Shown piece after piece: positions 27,619 to 35,922 of a DNA stretch of 64,000 bases. This DNA comes from DATKFM01 sp963810485 (GTDB taxonomy: Bacteria > Pseudomonadota > Alphaproteobacteria > Dongiales > Dongiaceae). Where the stretch lies: assembly GCA_963810485.1 (NCBI GenBank), contig CAWENQ010000004.1, forward strand, positions 620,001-684,000, given 5' to 3'. A model generated the notes under the pieces. That model searched no databases. It was not told the origin of the DNA and was given only the letters and a program-made list of their open reading frames with translations. The stretch's first letter is position 1; each line of letters starts with the position of its first letter. The position numbers and the translations under genes were made by a program.

Positions 27619-28617
27619 ATGGCAACCCAGACTTCCACCCCGGTCCACAATCCGGCGGTCCCCGATATCACCATTTCCGTGGCCCAGACGTTCGGCATCG
27701 AATGCGACATGCAGGTGCCGGCCTTCAGCCAGACGGCCGAGCATGTGCCCAATGTGGACGATGCCTACCGCTTCGACCATGACACCACGCTCGCGATCCT
27801 GGCCGGCTTTGCCTACAACCGCCGCGTCATGATCCAGGGCTATCACGGCACCGGGAAATCCACCCATATCGAGCAGGTCGCGGCGCGCCTCAACTGGCCC
27901 TGCATCCGCGTCAATCTGGACAGCCATATCAGCCGCATCGATCTCGTCGGCAAGGACGCCATCGTCCTGCGCGACGGCAAGCAGGTGACCGAGTACCGCG
28001 AAGGCCTGCTGCCCTGGGCGCTGCAGAATCCTACCGCGCTGGTGTTCGACGAGTATGACGCCGGCCGTCCCGACGTGATGTTCGTGATCCAGCGCGTGCT
28101 GGAAGTGGAAGGCAAGCTGACGCTGTTGGATCAGAACCGGGTGATCCGGCCCCATCCGGCGTTCCGCCTGTTTTCGACCGCGAACACGGTCGGCCTCGGC
28201 GACACCTCCGGCCTCTATCACGGCACCCAGCAGATCAACCAGGGCCAGATGGACCGCTGGAACATCGTGGCGACGCTGAACTACCTGCCCCATGACGACG
28301 AGGTCAACATCGTGCTGGCCAAGGCGCCCAGCTATGACACCGAGGCCGGGCGCAAGACCATCGGCGCCATGGTGCGGCTGGCCGATCTCACCCGCGCCGG
28401 TTTCGTGAATGGCGATATCTCCACGGTGATGTCGCCGCGGACGGTGATCACCTGGGCGGAGAACGCAAACATCTTCAACGATGTCGGTTTCGGATTCAAA
28501 GTCACCTTCCTCAACAAGTGCGACGAACTGGAGCGGCCGGTGGTCGCCGAGTACTACCAGCGCTGCATGGGGGCGGAACTGAAGCTGGCCGGCAACGGCA
28601 AGGCGCAGTTGGTGTAG
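27619..28617 (+). CDS. cobS: Cobaltochelatase subunit CobS
   Basis: A 332-residue AAA+ ATPase subunit of the aerobic cobaltochelatase CobNST, which inserts cobalt into hydrogenobyrinic acid a,c-diamide. Walker A GYHGTGKS is at 74-81 and Walker B LVFDEYD at 141-147. The conserved segments RVNLDSHISRIDLVGKD and STANTVGLGDTSGLYHGT are intact. The ATG at 27619 gives the family N-terminus; a longer frame to 27493 reads through a Pro-rich stretch and is unlikely. It lies 122 bases after the DnaJ-like gene and 43 before cobT. CobN is not in the window. B12-dependent methylmalonyl-CoA mutase is encoded 25 kb away. Confidence 0.97.
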   Translation: MATQTSTPVHNPAVPDITISVAQTFGIECDMQVPAFSQTAEHVPNVDDAYRFDHDTTLAILAGFAYNRRVMIQGYHGTGKSTHIEQVAARLNWPCIRVNLDSHISRIDLVGKDAIVLRDGKQVTEYREGLLPWALQNPTALVFDEYDAGRPDVMFVIQRVLEVEGKLTLLDQNRVIRPHPAFRLFSTANTVGLGDTSGLYHGTQQINQGQMDRWNIVATLNYLPHDDEVNIVLAKAPSYDTEAGRKTIGAMVRLADLTRAGFVNGDISTVMSPRTVITWAENANIFNDVGFGFKVTFLNKCDELERPVVAEYYQRCMGAELKLAGNGKAQLV

Positions 28618-28660
28618 GGCAGGTTTAGAACACGCCCGCATATCCAACGCTCACCCCGCC

Positions 28661-30541
28661 ATGTCCGACAAGGAATCCCGCACCGAGGAGTTCAAGCGCG
28701 TTACCGGCGCCACCATGCGCGCCATCTCGCGCAAGAACGAGCTGACGGTCAGCTTCGCGCCCGGCCAGCATGGCCTGTTCGGCGGCGAGGCGAAGCTGCC
28801 CCTGCCGTCCCACGACCTGCCGTCCCATGAGGTGGCGCAGGTGCGCGGCGAGTCCGACGCCATCGCCCTCAAGCTGCGCTACCACAACGAGACCGTTCAC
28901 AGCCGCGAGGCGCCGCGCAGCGAACTGGCGCGCACCATCTTCGACGCCGTCGAGCAGGCGCGTGTCGAGGCGATCGGCGCCAACGCCATGGTGGGCGTGC
29001 GCGACAATCTGGGCGCGGCGCTGCGGGAGCATTGCCGCCAGCGCGGCTTCGCCCGCATTGCCGAGCGCGAAGATGCGCCGCTGTCGGAAGTCATGCGCCT
29101 GCTGGCCCGCCAGGCCCTGACCGGCGACAAGCCGCCGAAGGAAGCACGCAAGCTGGTGGAGCTCTGGCGGGAGCAGCTCAGCGACCGGGTCAATGCCGAT
29201 CTCGACCGCATGGCCGAACTGATCAACGACCAGAGCGCCTATGCCAAGGCGACCCGGCAATTGCTGTCCGACCTGGAGCTGGACGCCACCGCCGAGGATA
29301 TGGATCCGGCGCAGCAGGACGCCGAGGACCAGGACACCGAGGATCAGGACGATCCCGAGAAGAGCAAGGGCGAAGGCGGCCAGAAGGAATCGGCGGAGAC
29401 CTTCGCCTCCATGGAAGGCGAACAGGGCGACGCCGGCGACGAGGACGCGGAGGACTCGGCGCAGGCCCAGGCCGACATGGACGCCGAGGCAGGCGAAGAC
29501 CAGGCCGGCAAGCCCGGCCGCCCGCCCACCTATGACGACCGGCGCAACGAGCCCGTCTATCATGCCTTCACCACAAATTTCGACGAGGTGGTGGAAGCGA
29601 TCGATCTTTGCGATGCCGACGAGCTGACGCGGCTGCGGCAATTGCTCGATCAGCAGCTCTCTCATCTGCAGGCGGTCGTCGCCAAGTTGGCCAACCGGCT
29701 GCAGCGGCGGCTGATGGCGCAGCAATCCCGCGCCTGGGAATTCGACCTGGAGGAAGGCCTGCTGGATAGCGCGCGGCTGGCGCGCGTCGTGGTCAATCCG
29801 ATGACGCCGCTGTCCTTCAAGCGCGAGAAGGACATGGAGTTCCGCGACACCGTGGTCTCGCTGCTGATCGACAACTCCGGCTCCATGCGCGGCCGGCCGA
29901 TCACGGTGGCCGCCATGAGCGCCGACATCCTGGCGCGCACTCTCGAACGCTGCGGCGTGAAGGTGGAAGTACTGGGCTTCACCACCCGCATGTGGAAGGG
30001 CGGCCAATCCCGCGAGCGCTGGATTGCCGCCGGCAAGCCCACCAATCCGGGCCGTCTCAACGATCTCCGCCACATCGTCTACAAGGCCGCCGACGCCCCC
30101 TGGCGCCGCGCCCGCAAGAGCCTGGGGTTGATGCTGCGGGAGGGCATCCTGAAGGAGAACATCGACGGCGAGGCGCTGCTCTGGGCCCACAACCGCCTGG
30201 TCGGCCGGACGGAGCAGCGCAAGATCCTGATGGTGATCTCCGACGGCGCCCCCGTGGACGACTCGACGCTGTCGGTAAATCCCGGCAACTACCTGGAGCG
30301 CCATCTGCGCGAAGTCATCGAGTGGGTGGAGACCCATTCGCCGGTGGAGCTGATCGCCATCGGCATCGGCCACGACGTCACCCGGTACTATCGCCGTGCG
30401 GTCACCATCGTGGACGCCGAGCAACTCGGCGGCACCATGCTGGAGAAACTGGCGGAATTGTTCGAGGAAAAGGCGGGGGCCGTTCATCAGACTCGCAGGA
30501 CACCCCGCGCGCAACTCCAGCGCGCCGCGGCGGGACGGTAG
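28661..30541 (+). CDS. cobT: Cobaltochelatase subunit CobT
   Basis: The 626-residue partner of CobS. It has an N-terminal CobT domain (about 1-200), a very acidic, Gln/Asp/Glu-rich linker (about 210-290), and a C-terminal von Willebrand A domain with a MIDAS motif LLIDNSGSMRG (Asp404, Ser406, Ser408). This layout, acidic middle and VWA end, is standard. CobS and CobT form a chaperone-like ring that works on CobN. The start ATG is supported by the following SDKESRTEEFKRVTGATMRA. The end overlaps nothing, and the next gene begins about 10 bases on. Confidence 0.97.
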   Translation: MSDKESRTEEFKRVTGATMRAISRKNELTVSFAPGQHGLFGGEAKLPLPSHDLPSHEVAQVRGESDAIALKLRYHNETVHSREAPRSELARTIFDAVEQARVEAIGANAMVGVRDNLGAALREHCRQRGFARIAEREDAPLSEVMRLLARQALTGDKPPKEARKLVELWREQLSDRVNADLDRMAELINDQSAYAKATRQLLSDLELDATAEDMDPAQQDAEDQDTEDQDDPEKSKGEGGQKESAETFASMEGEQGDAGDEDAEDSAQAQADMDAEAGEDQAGKPGRPPTYDDRRNEPVYHAFTTNFDEVVEAIDLCDADELTRLRQLLDQQLSHLQAVVAKLANRLQRRLMAQQSRAWEFDLEEGLLDSARLARVVVNPMTPLSFKREKDMEFRDTVVSLLIDNSGSMRGRPITVAAMSADILARTLERCGVKVEVLGFTTRMWKGGQSRERWIAAGKPTNPGRLNDLRHIVYKAADAPWRRARKSLGLMLREGILKENIDGEALLWAHNRLVGRTEQRKILMVISDGAPVDDSTLSVNPGNYLERHLREVIEWVETHSPVELIAIGIGHDVTRYYRRAVTIVDAEQLGGTMLEKLAELFEEKAGAVHQTRRTPRAQLQRAAAGR

Positions 30542-30551
30542 CCTGCTTCAT

Positions 30552-31529
30552 TTGATCGCAAGGTTTGCCGCTGCGGGTTTGGCGCTGGCGCTTCTAGCCA
30601 GTCCCGTTGCTGCCGACCCGCTGATCCTCTCGGCTCAATCGATCGAACTCGATCACCAGCATCCAGATCATCGCACAGTCGGGCCGCTGGAATTTCTTGC
30701 CGGCTATGAACTATCCAGCGAGAGCGAGAATTGGGGTGGGCTCTCCGGCATGGTAGTCAGCGCCGATGGGAAATTGCTGACGGCTGTCGCCGATACCGGC
30801 CGCTGGTATCGCATCGGGATGGAACATGATTCGGCAGGGCGGTTGACCGGCTTTATGGGGGCGGAGAGCGGCTGGCTGCTGGACACGCAGGGCCAGCCGC
30901 CGAAGAAGAAAGTGTATGGCGATGCCGAGTCCATCACCACCCTGCCCGACGGCAATTTCCTGGTGGCCTACGAGAACAAGCACAGGCTTTGGCTCTACAA
31001 GCAGCCGGCAGAGGGGCATGCCTTGGAGCAGCCCGCCGTCGTCGCCGGTGCGCCCGCCGGCATTGCTAGGCTGCCCCGCAATGGCGGCATCGAAGCGATG
31101 GCGCGGCTGCCTTCTGGCGAGTATCTGCTGCTCAGCGAATCCGGCGTGACTGACGACGGCGACCGGCGCGGCTGGGTCGGCCGCCGGGGCACATGGGCGG
31201 AGTTGCGCCTTGCGCCGATGGGATCCTTCGAGCCGAGCGATCTGGCGCTGCTGCCTGATGGTGATCTCCTGCTGCTTGAGCGGCGCGTCAGCATGCTGGA
31301 GGGATTCGTCAACCGGCTGTCGCTGATCGAGGGCGCCGCCGTGAAGCCGGGCGCCGTGTTGCAGCCGCAGGAACTCGCCCTGCTCTCCGCGCCGCTCAGT
31401 GTCGACAATTTCGAGGCGGTCGCCGCGCGGCAGGCGCCGGATGGGTCGACGCTGATCTATGTCTTATCGGATGACAATCAGCGAATGCTACAGCGTACCT
31501 TGTTGCTGCAATTTCGCCTGAAGAACTGA
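30552..31529 (+). CDS. Esterase-like activity of phytase family protein (copy 1)
   Basis: A 325-residue secreted protein of the 'esterase-like activity of phytase' family, named after a domain found beside phytases; real activity is mostly untested. The start is uncertain. I chose TTG at 30552 because it gives a clear signal peptide (IARFAAAGLALALLASPVAADP), while an ATG further upstream would overlap cobT. The mature domain is a likely beta-propeller with GYELSSESENWGGLSGM, GDAESITTLPDG, LPLSVDNFEAVAARQ-like (read here as APLSVDNFEAVAAR) and YVLSDDNQ. It is encoded right behind cobT, as in several Alphaproteobacteria, which suggests a shared transcript. Confidence 0.8.
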   Translation: MIARFAAAGLALALLASPVAADPLILSAQSIELDHQHPDHRTVGPLEFLAGYELSSESENWGGLSGMVVSADGKLLTAVADTGRWYRIGMEHDSAGRLTGFMGAESGWLLDTQGQPPKKKVYGDAESITTLPDGNFLVAYENKHRLWLYKQPAEGHALEQPAVVAGAPAGIARLPRNGGIEAMARLPSGEYLLLSESGVTDDGDRRGWVGRRGTWAELRLAPMGSFEPSDLALLPDGDLLLLERRVSMLEGFVNRLSLIEGAAVKPGAVLQPQELALLSAPLSVDNFEAVAARQAPDGSTLIYVLSDDNQRMLQRTLLLQFRLKN

Positions 31530-31583
31530 GAAGCTGTTCGCTTCGCCATTGTTTCGTCACAGCACGGCGTTAGTCTTTCGGCC

Positions 31584-32561
31584 ATGCGCATTCTCATCCA
31601 GGCAGCCGCCGCTGTCCTCCTCGCCCTGCCGGCACAGGCGGGCGAGATCACCGTCACCGCAACGCCGGTGCCCCTCAACCCCACCGACACGCAACAGACT
31701 GAGGTCGACAGCCTGCAGTTCGTCGCTGGTTTCGAACTGACTTCGTCGGTGCCAGAATGGGGCGGCTATTCCGGCATGGTCATGAGCGATGACGGCAGCC
31801 GCATCGTTGCCGTCTCTGATGTCGGCCATTGGCTGCGGCTTGAATTGACTCATGACGCTGATGGCAAGTTGACCGGCGTGGGTGGAGCGCAAATCGAGCC
31901 GTTGCTGGACGAGACGGGCCAACCCGTCTCCGGCAAGGAATGGAGCGACGCGGAGGCGGTTGCAGCTGTCTCCGGCGGTTCCTACATCGTCGCCTTCGAG
32001 CGCAATCATCGCCTGTGGCGATACGCGTCGGTGGATGGCATTCCCGGCGGCGGCGCCGCAGCAGTCGAAGCGCCATCTGGGATCACGGCGCTGCCGGAGA
32101 ATTCCGGCGTTGAGGCGCTGCTAGCCGATGATAATGGCGCGCTGACGCTGGTAGCCGAAGGCGGCGCAGCGGGCATCAGCCACAGCTGGCGGCAGCAGGG
32201 AACGGACTGGCAGAGCGTGTCGATTGAGCGCTCCGATGGATTCGAGCCCACCGACATCGCCGCGTTCGACGACCGTTTCCTCGTCTTGCTTGAGCGGCGC
32301 TATAACGAAATGGACGGCCCGGCTGCGAGGATTTCGCTTCTGCCGCGGGCACTCGATGGCGGTCCGGTCGCCGGTTACACGCTGGCAGTCCTCCGCCTGC
32401 CCCTGAGTGTCGACAATTTCGAAGGTATCGCGACGCGGCCGGCCGCCGCCGACGGCCGCTACATCTACCTAATGTCGGACAACAACCAGAACCCGCAACA
32501 GCGGACCCTGCTGCTGCAATTCTACGCCCCGGAGATCGCCGCCAGCGGCGGCGCGCTCTAG
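31584..32561 (+). CDS. Esterase-like activity of phytase family protein (copy 2)
   Basis: A 325-residue secreted paralogue of the preceding gene. The signal peptide is RILIQAAAAVLLALPAQA. It keeps the same landmarks in the same order: FELTSSVPEWGGYSGM, SDAEAVAAVSGG, LPLSVDNFEGIATR, YLMSDNNQ and QRTLLLQF at the end. The two copies are clearly diverged along their length, so the tandem duplication is not recent. A 54-base gap separates them. Cellular role is unknown; a periplasmic phosphoester or ester hydrolase is inferred from the family name only. Confidence 0.8.
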   Translation: MRILIQAAAAVLLALPAQAGEITVTATPVPLNPTDTQQTEVDSLQFVAGFELTSSVPEWGGYSGMVMSDDGSRIVAVSDVGHWLRLELTHDADGKLTGVGGAQIEPLLDETGQPVSGKEWSDAEAVAAVSGGSYIVAFERNHRLWRYASVDGIPGGGAAAVEAPSGITALPENSGVEALLADDNGALTLVAEGGAAGISHSWRQQGTDWQSVSIERSDGFEPTDIAAFDDRFLVLLERRYNEMDGPAARISLLPRALDGGPVAGYTLAVLRLPLSVDNFEGIATRPAAADGRYIYLMSDNNQNPQQRTLLLQFYAPEIAASGGAL

Positions 32562-32630
32562 TCCCAGCCGCCCCGGTTTATCCGGTCGCCAAAGGCGGCA
32601 AACGCCCAGCGGCCGATATCTCGCCCGAAT

Positions 32631-32718
32631 GTGACCGCAGTCACGCGGGTGCCCGGCAAGAGTCTCTAATCCAAGCCATCAGAATGGTTTGAAACCGCAG
32701 GTGTGACAGCCGTCACAC
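32631..32718. promoter_or_regulatory. Two CRP/FNR-like palindromes upstream of a methyltransferase gene
   Basis: A perfect 18-base palindrome GTGTGACAGCCGTCACAC occupies 32701-32718, matching the CRP-type pattern TGTGA-N6-TCACA. A second, shorter one, GTGACCGCAGTCAC, is at 32631-32644, 70 bases earlier. Together they suggest binding sites for a CRP/FNR-family regulator in the 289-base gap before the methyltransferase. No clear -35/-10 pair was identified, and the rest of the gap holds no gene. Confidence 0.5.
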
Positions 32719-32850
32719 TTGCGCGCGTCCAGGGATGAAAGCCGACCGCTGACTGTTTTTAGGGATGAGCCGCGCCCCCTTGCCGGCGCGACATCGAGAA
32801 GCAGGAAGTGCCTGTCCACCGGACGGACGCGAGACAGGAGCGACGGGATC

Positions 32851-33750
32851 ATGAGTAACCCAGCCAGGCCGGAACAGCCGCCGGGCAGCATAGCGCGGAC
32901 CGCCATCACCGCCGCGGATATCCGCGATGCCGGCACCACCATGCAGCAGATGGCGAGCGAACTGGATTGCCTGCGCCATCAGGCCATGGGCTGGGAATCG
33001 GCCACCAGCCAGGTGCTCACCGATGTCGGCCTGGAGCCGGGTATGCGTTGCCTCGATGTCGGCAGCGGCATCGGCACGGTGCTGCGCCTGATGGCCGACC
33101 GCGTCGGCGCTGGGGGACAGGTCGTCGGCCTGGACAGCAACAGCCGCGCCGGTCAGTTCTCCCTCTTGGACCTCCATCGCCAGGGCTACCAGCAGGTGTC
33201 GTTCCTGCGCGGCGACGTGAACCGCACCAACGAAATCCCGCCGGAGTTCTTCGACATCGTGTTCGGCCGGTTCCTGCTGTTCCACATGATCGACCCCACC
33301 GCCACGCTGCGCCGCATGTATGAGTGGGTGAAACCCGGCGGCTGCTTGGTGGTGCAGGATTACGACCTGGCGCCGCTGGATATCCATCCGCACCATGAGC
33401 TGTTCGCCGAGTTCCGGCGAATCTGCTTTGCGGTCATGGCGCAGACCGACCGGGACATCCGGCTGGGCCTGAAGCTGCGCAACCTATTTGCCGCGGGCAC
33501 CGGCGCCACCGCAGATGGCGGCCGCGTCCATGCCCGGCAGACCACCCTGGCCGAGGCGGCGGAACTGGTCGCCGCCGTCTATCGCACCTTATTGCCTTTG
33601 GCGCTGGAACTGGGCGTCACCAATGACCGGGACGGCGTGTTGGCGGAGCGGATCCTGGAGATTCCCGACAAGCGCCGCCACGCCGTGCTATGGCCGTTGC
33701 TGCACTCGGCCTGGCGCCGCAAGCCGCCCCTAGGCGACCCGGCGGCGTAG
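32851..33750 (+). CDS. Class I SAM-dependent methyltransferase
   Basis: A 299-residue methyltransferase. Motif I, binding SAM, is CLDVGSGIGTVLRL near residue 67, the acidic residue of motif II follows in VVGLDSNSRAG, and motif IV/V region is GRFLLFHMIDPTATLRRM. The C-terminal 120 residues (PHHELFAEFRRICF onward) are typical of methyltransferases acting on small molecules. Substrate is unknown. The ATG at 32851 has an AGGAG ribosome site; the frame is open further upstream but without a good start. Its last 21 bases overlap the convergent amidotransferase gene. Two CRP/FNR-like sites lie in its upstream region. Confidence 0.85.
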   Translation: MSNPARPEQPPGSIARTAITAADIRDAGTTMQQMASELDCLRHQAMGWESATSQVLTDVGLEPGMRCLDVGSGIGTVLRLMADRVGAGGQVVGLDSNSRAGQFSLLDLHRQGYQQVSFLRGDVNRTNEIPPEFFDIVFGRFLLFHMIDPTATLRRMYEWVKPGGCLVVQDYDLAPLDIHPHHELFAEFRRICFAVMAQTDRDIRLGLKLRNLFAAGTGATADGGRVHARQTTLAEAAELVAAVYRTLLPLALELGVTNDRDGVLAERILEIPDKRRHAVLWPLLHSAWRRKPPLGDPAA

Positions 33751-34647
33751 CGGCGCGCGCCCCATCGCGGGCGCGGCCACAGCCGGCATGGACTGCCGGC
33801 GCTCTTCCACCAGATCCATCCAGCGGTCGGTCACCGTCTCGGTGAAGGCGTAGCCCTCGGCGAAATGGGCCGCCACTTCGGCCACCACCCGGGTTTCCAC
33901 CGCTTCGGCCAGCTCTCCGTAATGGGTCTCCACCGAGGCCCAGCAGTCCCGCGGGAAGTTGCGGGCATCGCGCTCGGTCACCTCCAGGTGGAACTGGAAG
34001 CCGTAGGTGGTCTCGCCCAGGCGATAGGCCTGGTGGGCGCAGGTATCGTTCGCCATCAGCAGCTCCGCCCCTTCCGGCAGGTCGAAGCTGTCCTGGTGCA
34101 GCTGCATCAGCCGCTGCTCCGGCGCCATGCCGGCCATAAGCCGGTCGCGCAGCCCAGCCGCCGTTAGCCGCAGCGGCAGATAGCCGATCTCCAGACCGCC
34201 GAACGGGAAGACCTGGCCGTCGAAGGCGCGGGCGATGAGCTGGGCGCCCAGGCAGATGCCGAAGATCGGCTTTGCCTCCTGGTGGAAGCGGCGGATCAGC
34301 GGCAGCAGCTTCTTGAAGGCGGGATAGCCGGCATCGTCGCCCGCATGCATCGGGCCGCCGAGGATGATCAGGCCATCGAGGCCCGCCGTGGTGCGCGGCA
34401 GCCGCTGGCCCTGATGGATATGTACCGTGCGCAGCGTGGCGCCGCGCGCTTGCGCGAATTCCCCGACGATGCCCACCGGCGTCACCGGGCAGCTCTGCAC
34501 CACCAGCAGCACCGGGCCGCCGCTGGCGCCGCCGGTCTTCGTCACGGCATTGCGGTTCGCGGCCTTGTAGGGCGCGGCGTGATCGGCGCTGTCGGAGATG
34601 GCGCGGGAGCGAGTCCGCGGGCGCGAGGCCCGAAGTGCCAAAGCCAT
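33730..34647 (-). CDS. Class I glutamine amidotransferase-like protein
   Basis: A 305-residue protein with a class I glutamine amidotransferase domain. The nucleophile Cys132 is in FGICLGAQLIA and the His220 and Glu222 of the triad are in GFQFHLEVTE. Similar stand-alone domains are annotated as GMP synthase-like or gamma-glutamyl-gamma-aminobutyrate hydrolase-like. No synthase partner domain is fused. An Arg-rich N-terminal extension of about 40 residues precedes the core; a start nearer the core is possible. The last 21 bases overlap the convergent methyltransferase gene. Confidence 0.82.
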   Translation of the reverse strand: MALALRASRPRTRSRAISDSADHAAPYKAANRNAVTKTGGASGGPVLLVVQSCPVTPVGIVGEFAQARGATLRTVHIHQGQRLPRTTAGLDGLIILGGPMHAGDDAGYPAFKKLLPLIRRFHQEAKPIFGICLGAQLIARAFDGQVFPFGGLEIGYLPLRLTAAGLRDRLMAGMAPEQRLMQLHQDSFDLPEGAELLMANDTCAHQAYRLGETTYGFQFHLEVTERDARNFPRDCWASVETHYGELAEAVETRVVAEVAAHFAEGYAFTETVTDRWMDLVEERRQSMPAVAAPAMGRAPLRRRVA

Positions 34648-34926
34648 GCTATCTGGTTCCTTCCAAAGATGCCGGCGACAATACCGGTCGATCCACAAAA
34701 GGACGCCTAACGTCGTAGCATAACCCTGAGCAGCAGCCGGCGGTTAGTCTTGCCGGCGCCCCCGGGGGCCATAGGCACGTGCGGGTGCGTCTTCGAGGCG
34801 AGAAAATATGATTCTTGAATTGAGAATCAAGAAGAAATTTCCCCGGCGGCGAAGATTCTTTTCGCGCTGTGGCGCTGAGGGCACAGAATTCGTGGTGAAG
34901 ATTAAGCAGACGTAAAGATCGCGCGT
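34648..34926. other. Intergenic region with an AT-rich palindrome
   Basis: About 280 bases between the divergent amidotransferase start and the hairpin that follows the dienelactone hydrolase gene. It holds no supported gene. An AT-rich palindrome, TGATTCT at 34809-34815 and AGAATCA at 34823-34829 with a 7-base loop, may be an operator for the minus-strand amidotransferase gene. Nothing else stands out. Confidence 0.4.
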
Positions 34927-34957
34927 GTCTCCCGCTTCGTCAGGCGAAGCGGGAGAC
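34927..34957 (-). terminator. Probable terminator hairpin after the dienelactone hydrolase gene
   Basis: A perfect 13-base-pair inverted repeat (34927-34939 with 34945-34957, five-base loop) starts 11 bases after the stop codon of the minus-strand dienelactone hydrolase. It is followed on that strand by only a short T-poor stretch (the first Ts come some 12 bases on), so its efficiency as an intrinsic terminator is uncertain. Confidence 0.55.
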
Positions 34958-34968
34958 GCCGTAGACGC

Positions 34969-35751
34969 TCAGGCCAAATTCTTCCGCAGGAACTCCAGCG
35001 TCCGCGCCCAGGCGGTCTGGGCGTCTTCCTTGTCGTAGTTGTCGCCGGTCGGATTGGCGAAGGCGTGGTTAGCCGAGTAGCTGTAGATCTCCGCAGGCTT
35101 GCCCGCCGCCTTCAGGTTGGCCTCGAAGCCCTGCACCATCGCCGGGTTGATCCACCCGTCCTGCTCGGCGAATTGGCCGAGCACGGGGCCCTTCAGCTTC
35201 TTCAGATCGTCGGCCGAGCGCTCGACGCGGCCGTAGTAGATGACCGTCGCATCGACGGGCGTGGTGATGGAGGCGTTGAGCGACCAGCCCCCGCCGAAGC
35301 ACCAGCCGATGGTGCCCACCTTGCCGTTGCCGCGGGAGTCGGCGCGGAGCCAGGCGATCCAGCTTGCCAGCGTCTCCTCGGCCTGGGCGGAATCGACGCC
35401 CTTCATGTAGGTCTCGGCATCGGCCGGCGCCGCGGCGACCTTGCCGTCATAGAGATCGACCGCCAGCGCCAGGAAACCCTCCTTGGCGAACTCGGCGGCC
35501 ATGGTCTTGATCTCGTCGTTCAGGCCCCACCACTCGTGGATCAGCAGCACCGTCGGCGCCGGGGTCGCCGCGGGCACCGCCAGCGCCGCCTTCACGTCGC
35601 GCCCGCTCGGGGTCTTGATCGACACCATCTCCGTGGTCTCGGCAGCCATGGCGGTGAGGCGCGGATCGGCCAGGATGGCGGCCAGCGGCAGGCCGGCGAT
35701 GCCGGCGACCATGGTGCGGCGGGCGACTTTGGCGGACTCCAAGCGGGTCAT
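34969..35751 (-). CDS. Dienelactone hydrolase family protein, exported
   Basis: A 260-residue alpha/beta hydrolase of the dienelactone hydrolase family. The triad is Cys151 (GWCFGGGW), Asp198 (QDGW) and His229 (NHAF); Glu73 in HEWWG is also conserved. An N-terminal twin-arginine-like signal (KVARRTMVAGIAGLPLAAILA) predicts export. The ATG at 35751 has a strong GGAGGA ribosome site, so it is preferred over the longer frame. Relatives act on dienelactones or related lactones, but many have other substrates. It is followed by the hairpin at 34927-34957 and lies 171 bases downstream of the GlxA-type regulator, which may control it. Confidence 0.88.
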   Translation of the reverse strand: MTRLESAKVARRTMVAGIAGLPLAAILADPRLTAMAAETTEMVSIKTPSGRDVKAALAVPAATPAPTVLLIHEWWGLNDEIKTMAAEFAKEGFLALAVDLYDGKVAAAPADAETYMKGVDSAQAEETLASWIAWLRADSRGNGKVGTIGWCFGGGWSLNASITTPVDATVIYYGRVERSADDLKKLKGPVLGQFAEQDGWINPAMVQGFEANLKAAGKPAEIYSYSANHAFANPTGDNYDKEDAQTAWARTLEFLRKNLA

Positions 35752-35922
35752 GTTCTTCCTCCGTGGATTTGATGGGGTCTGACCGGAGTTTGGCGCGGTT
35801 TCCGCCGGGATCAAGTGCCGCGGTGGTCAGCGCTGGCGCCTCACGCAGATATGAACGGCGAAGGATGGCGATGCCCGGCGCCACTAACGTGCCGGTAACC
35901 GCCACGAGGCCCGGGCGCCGGC

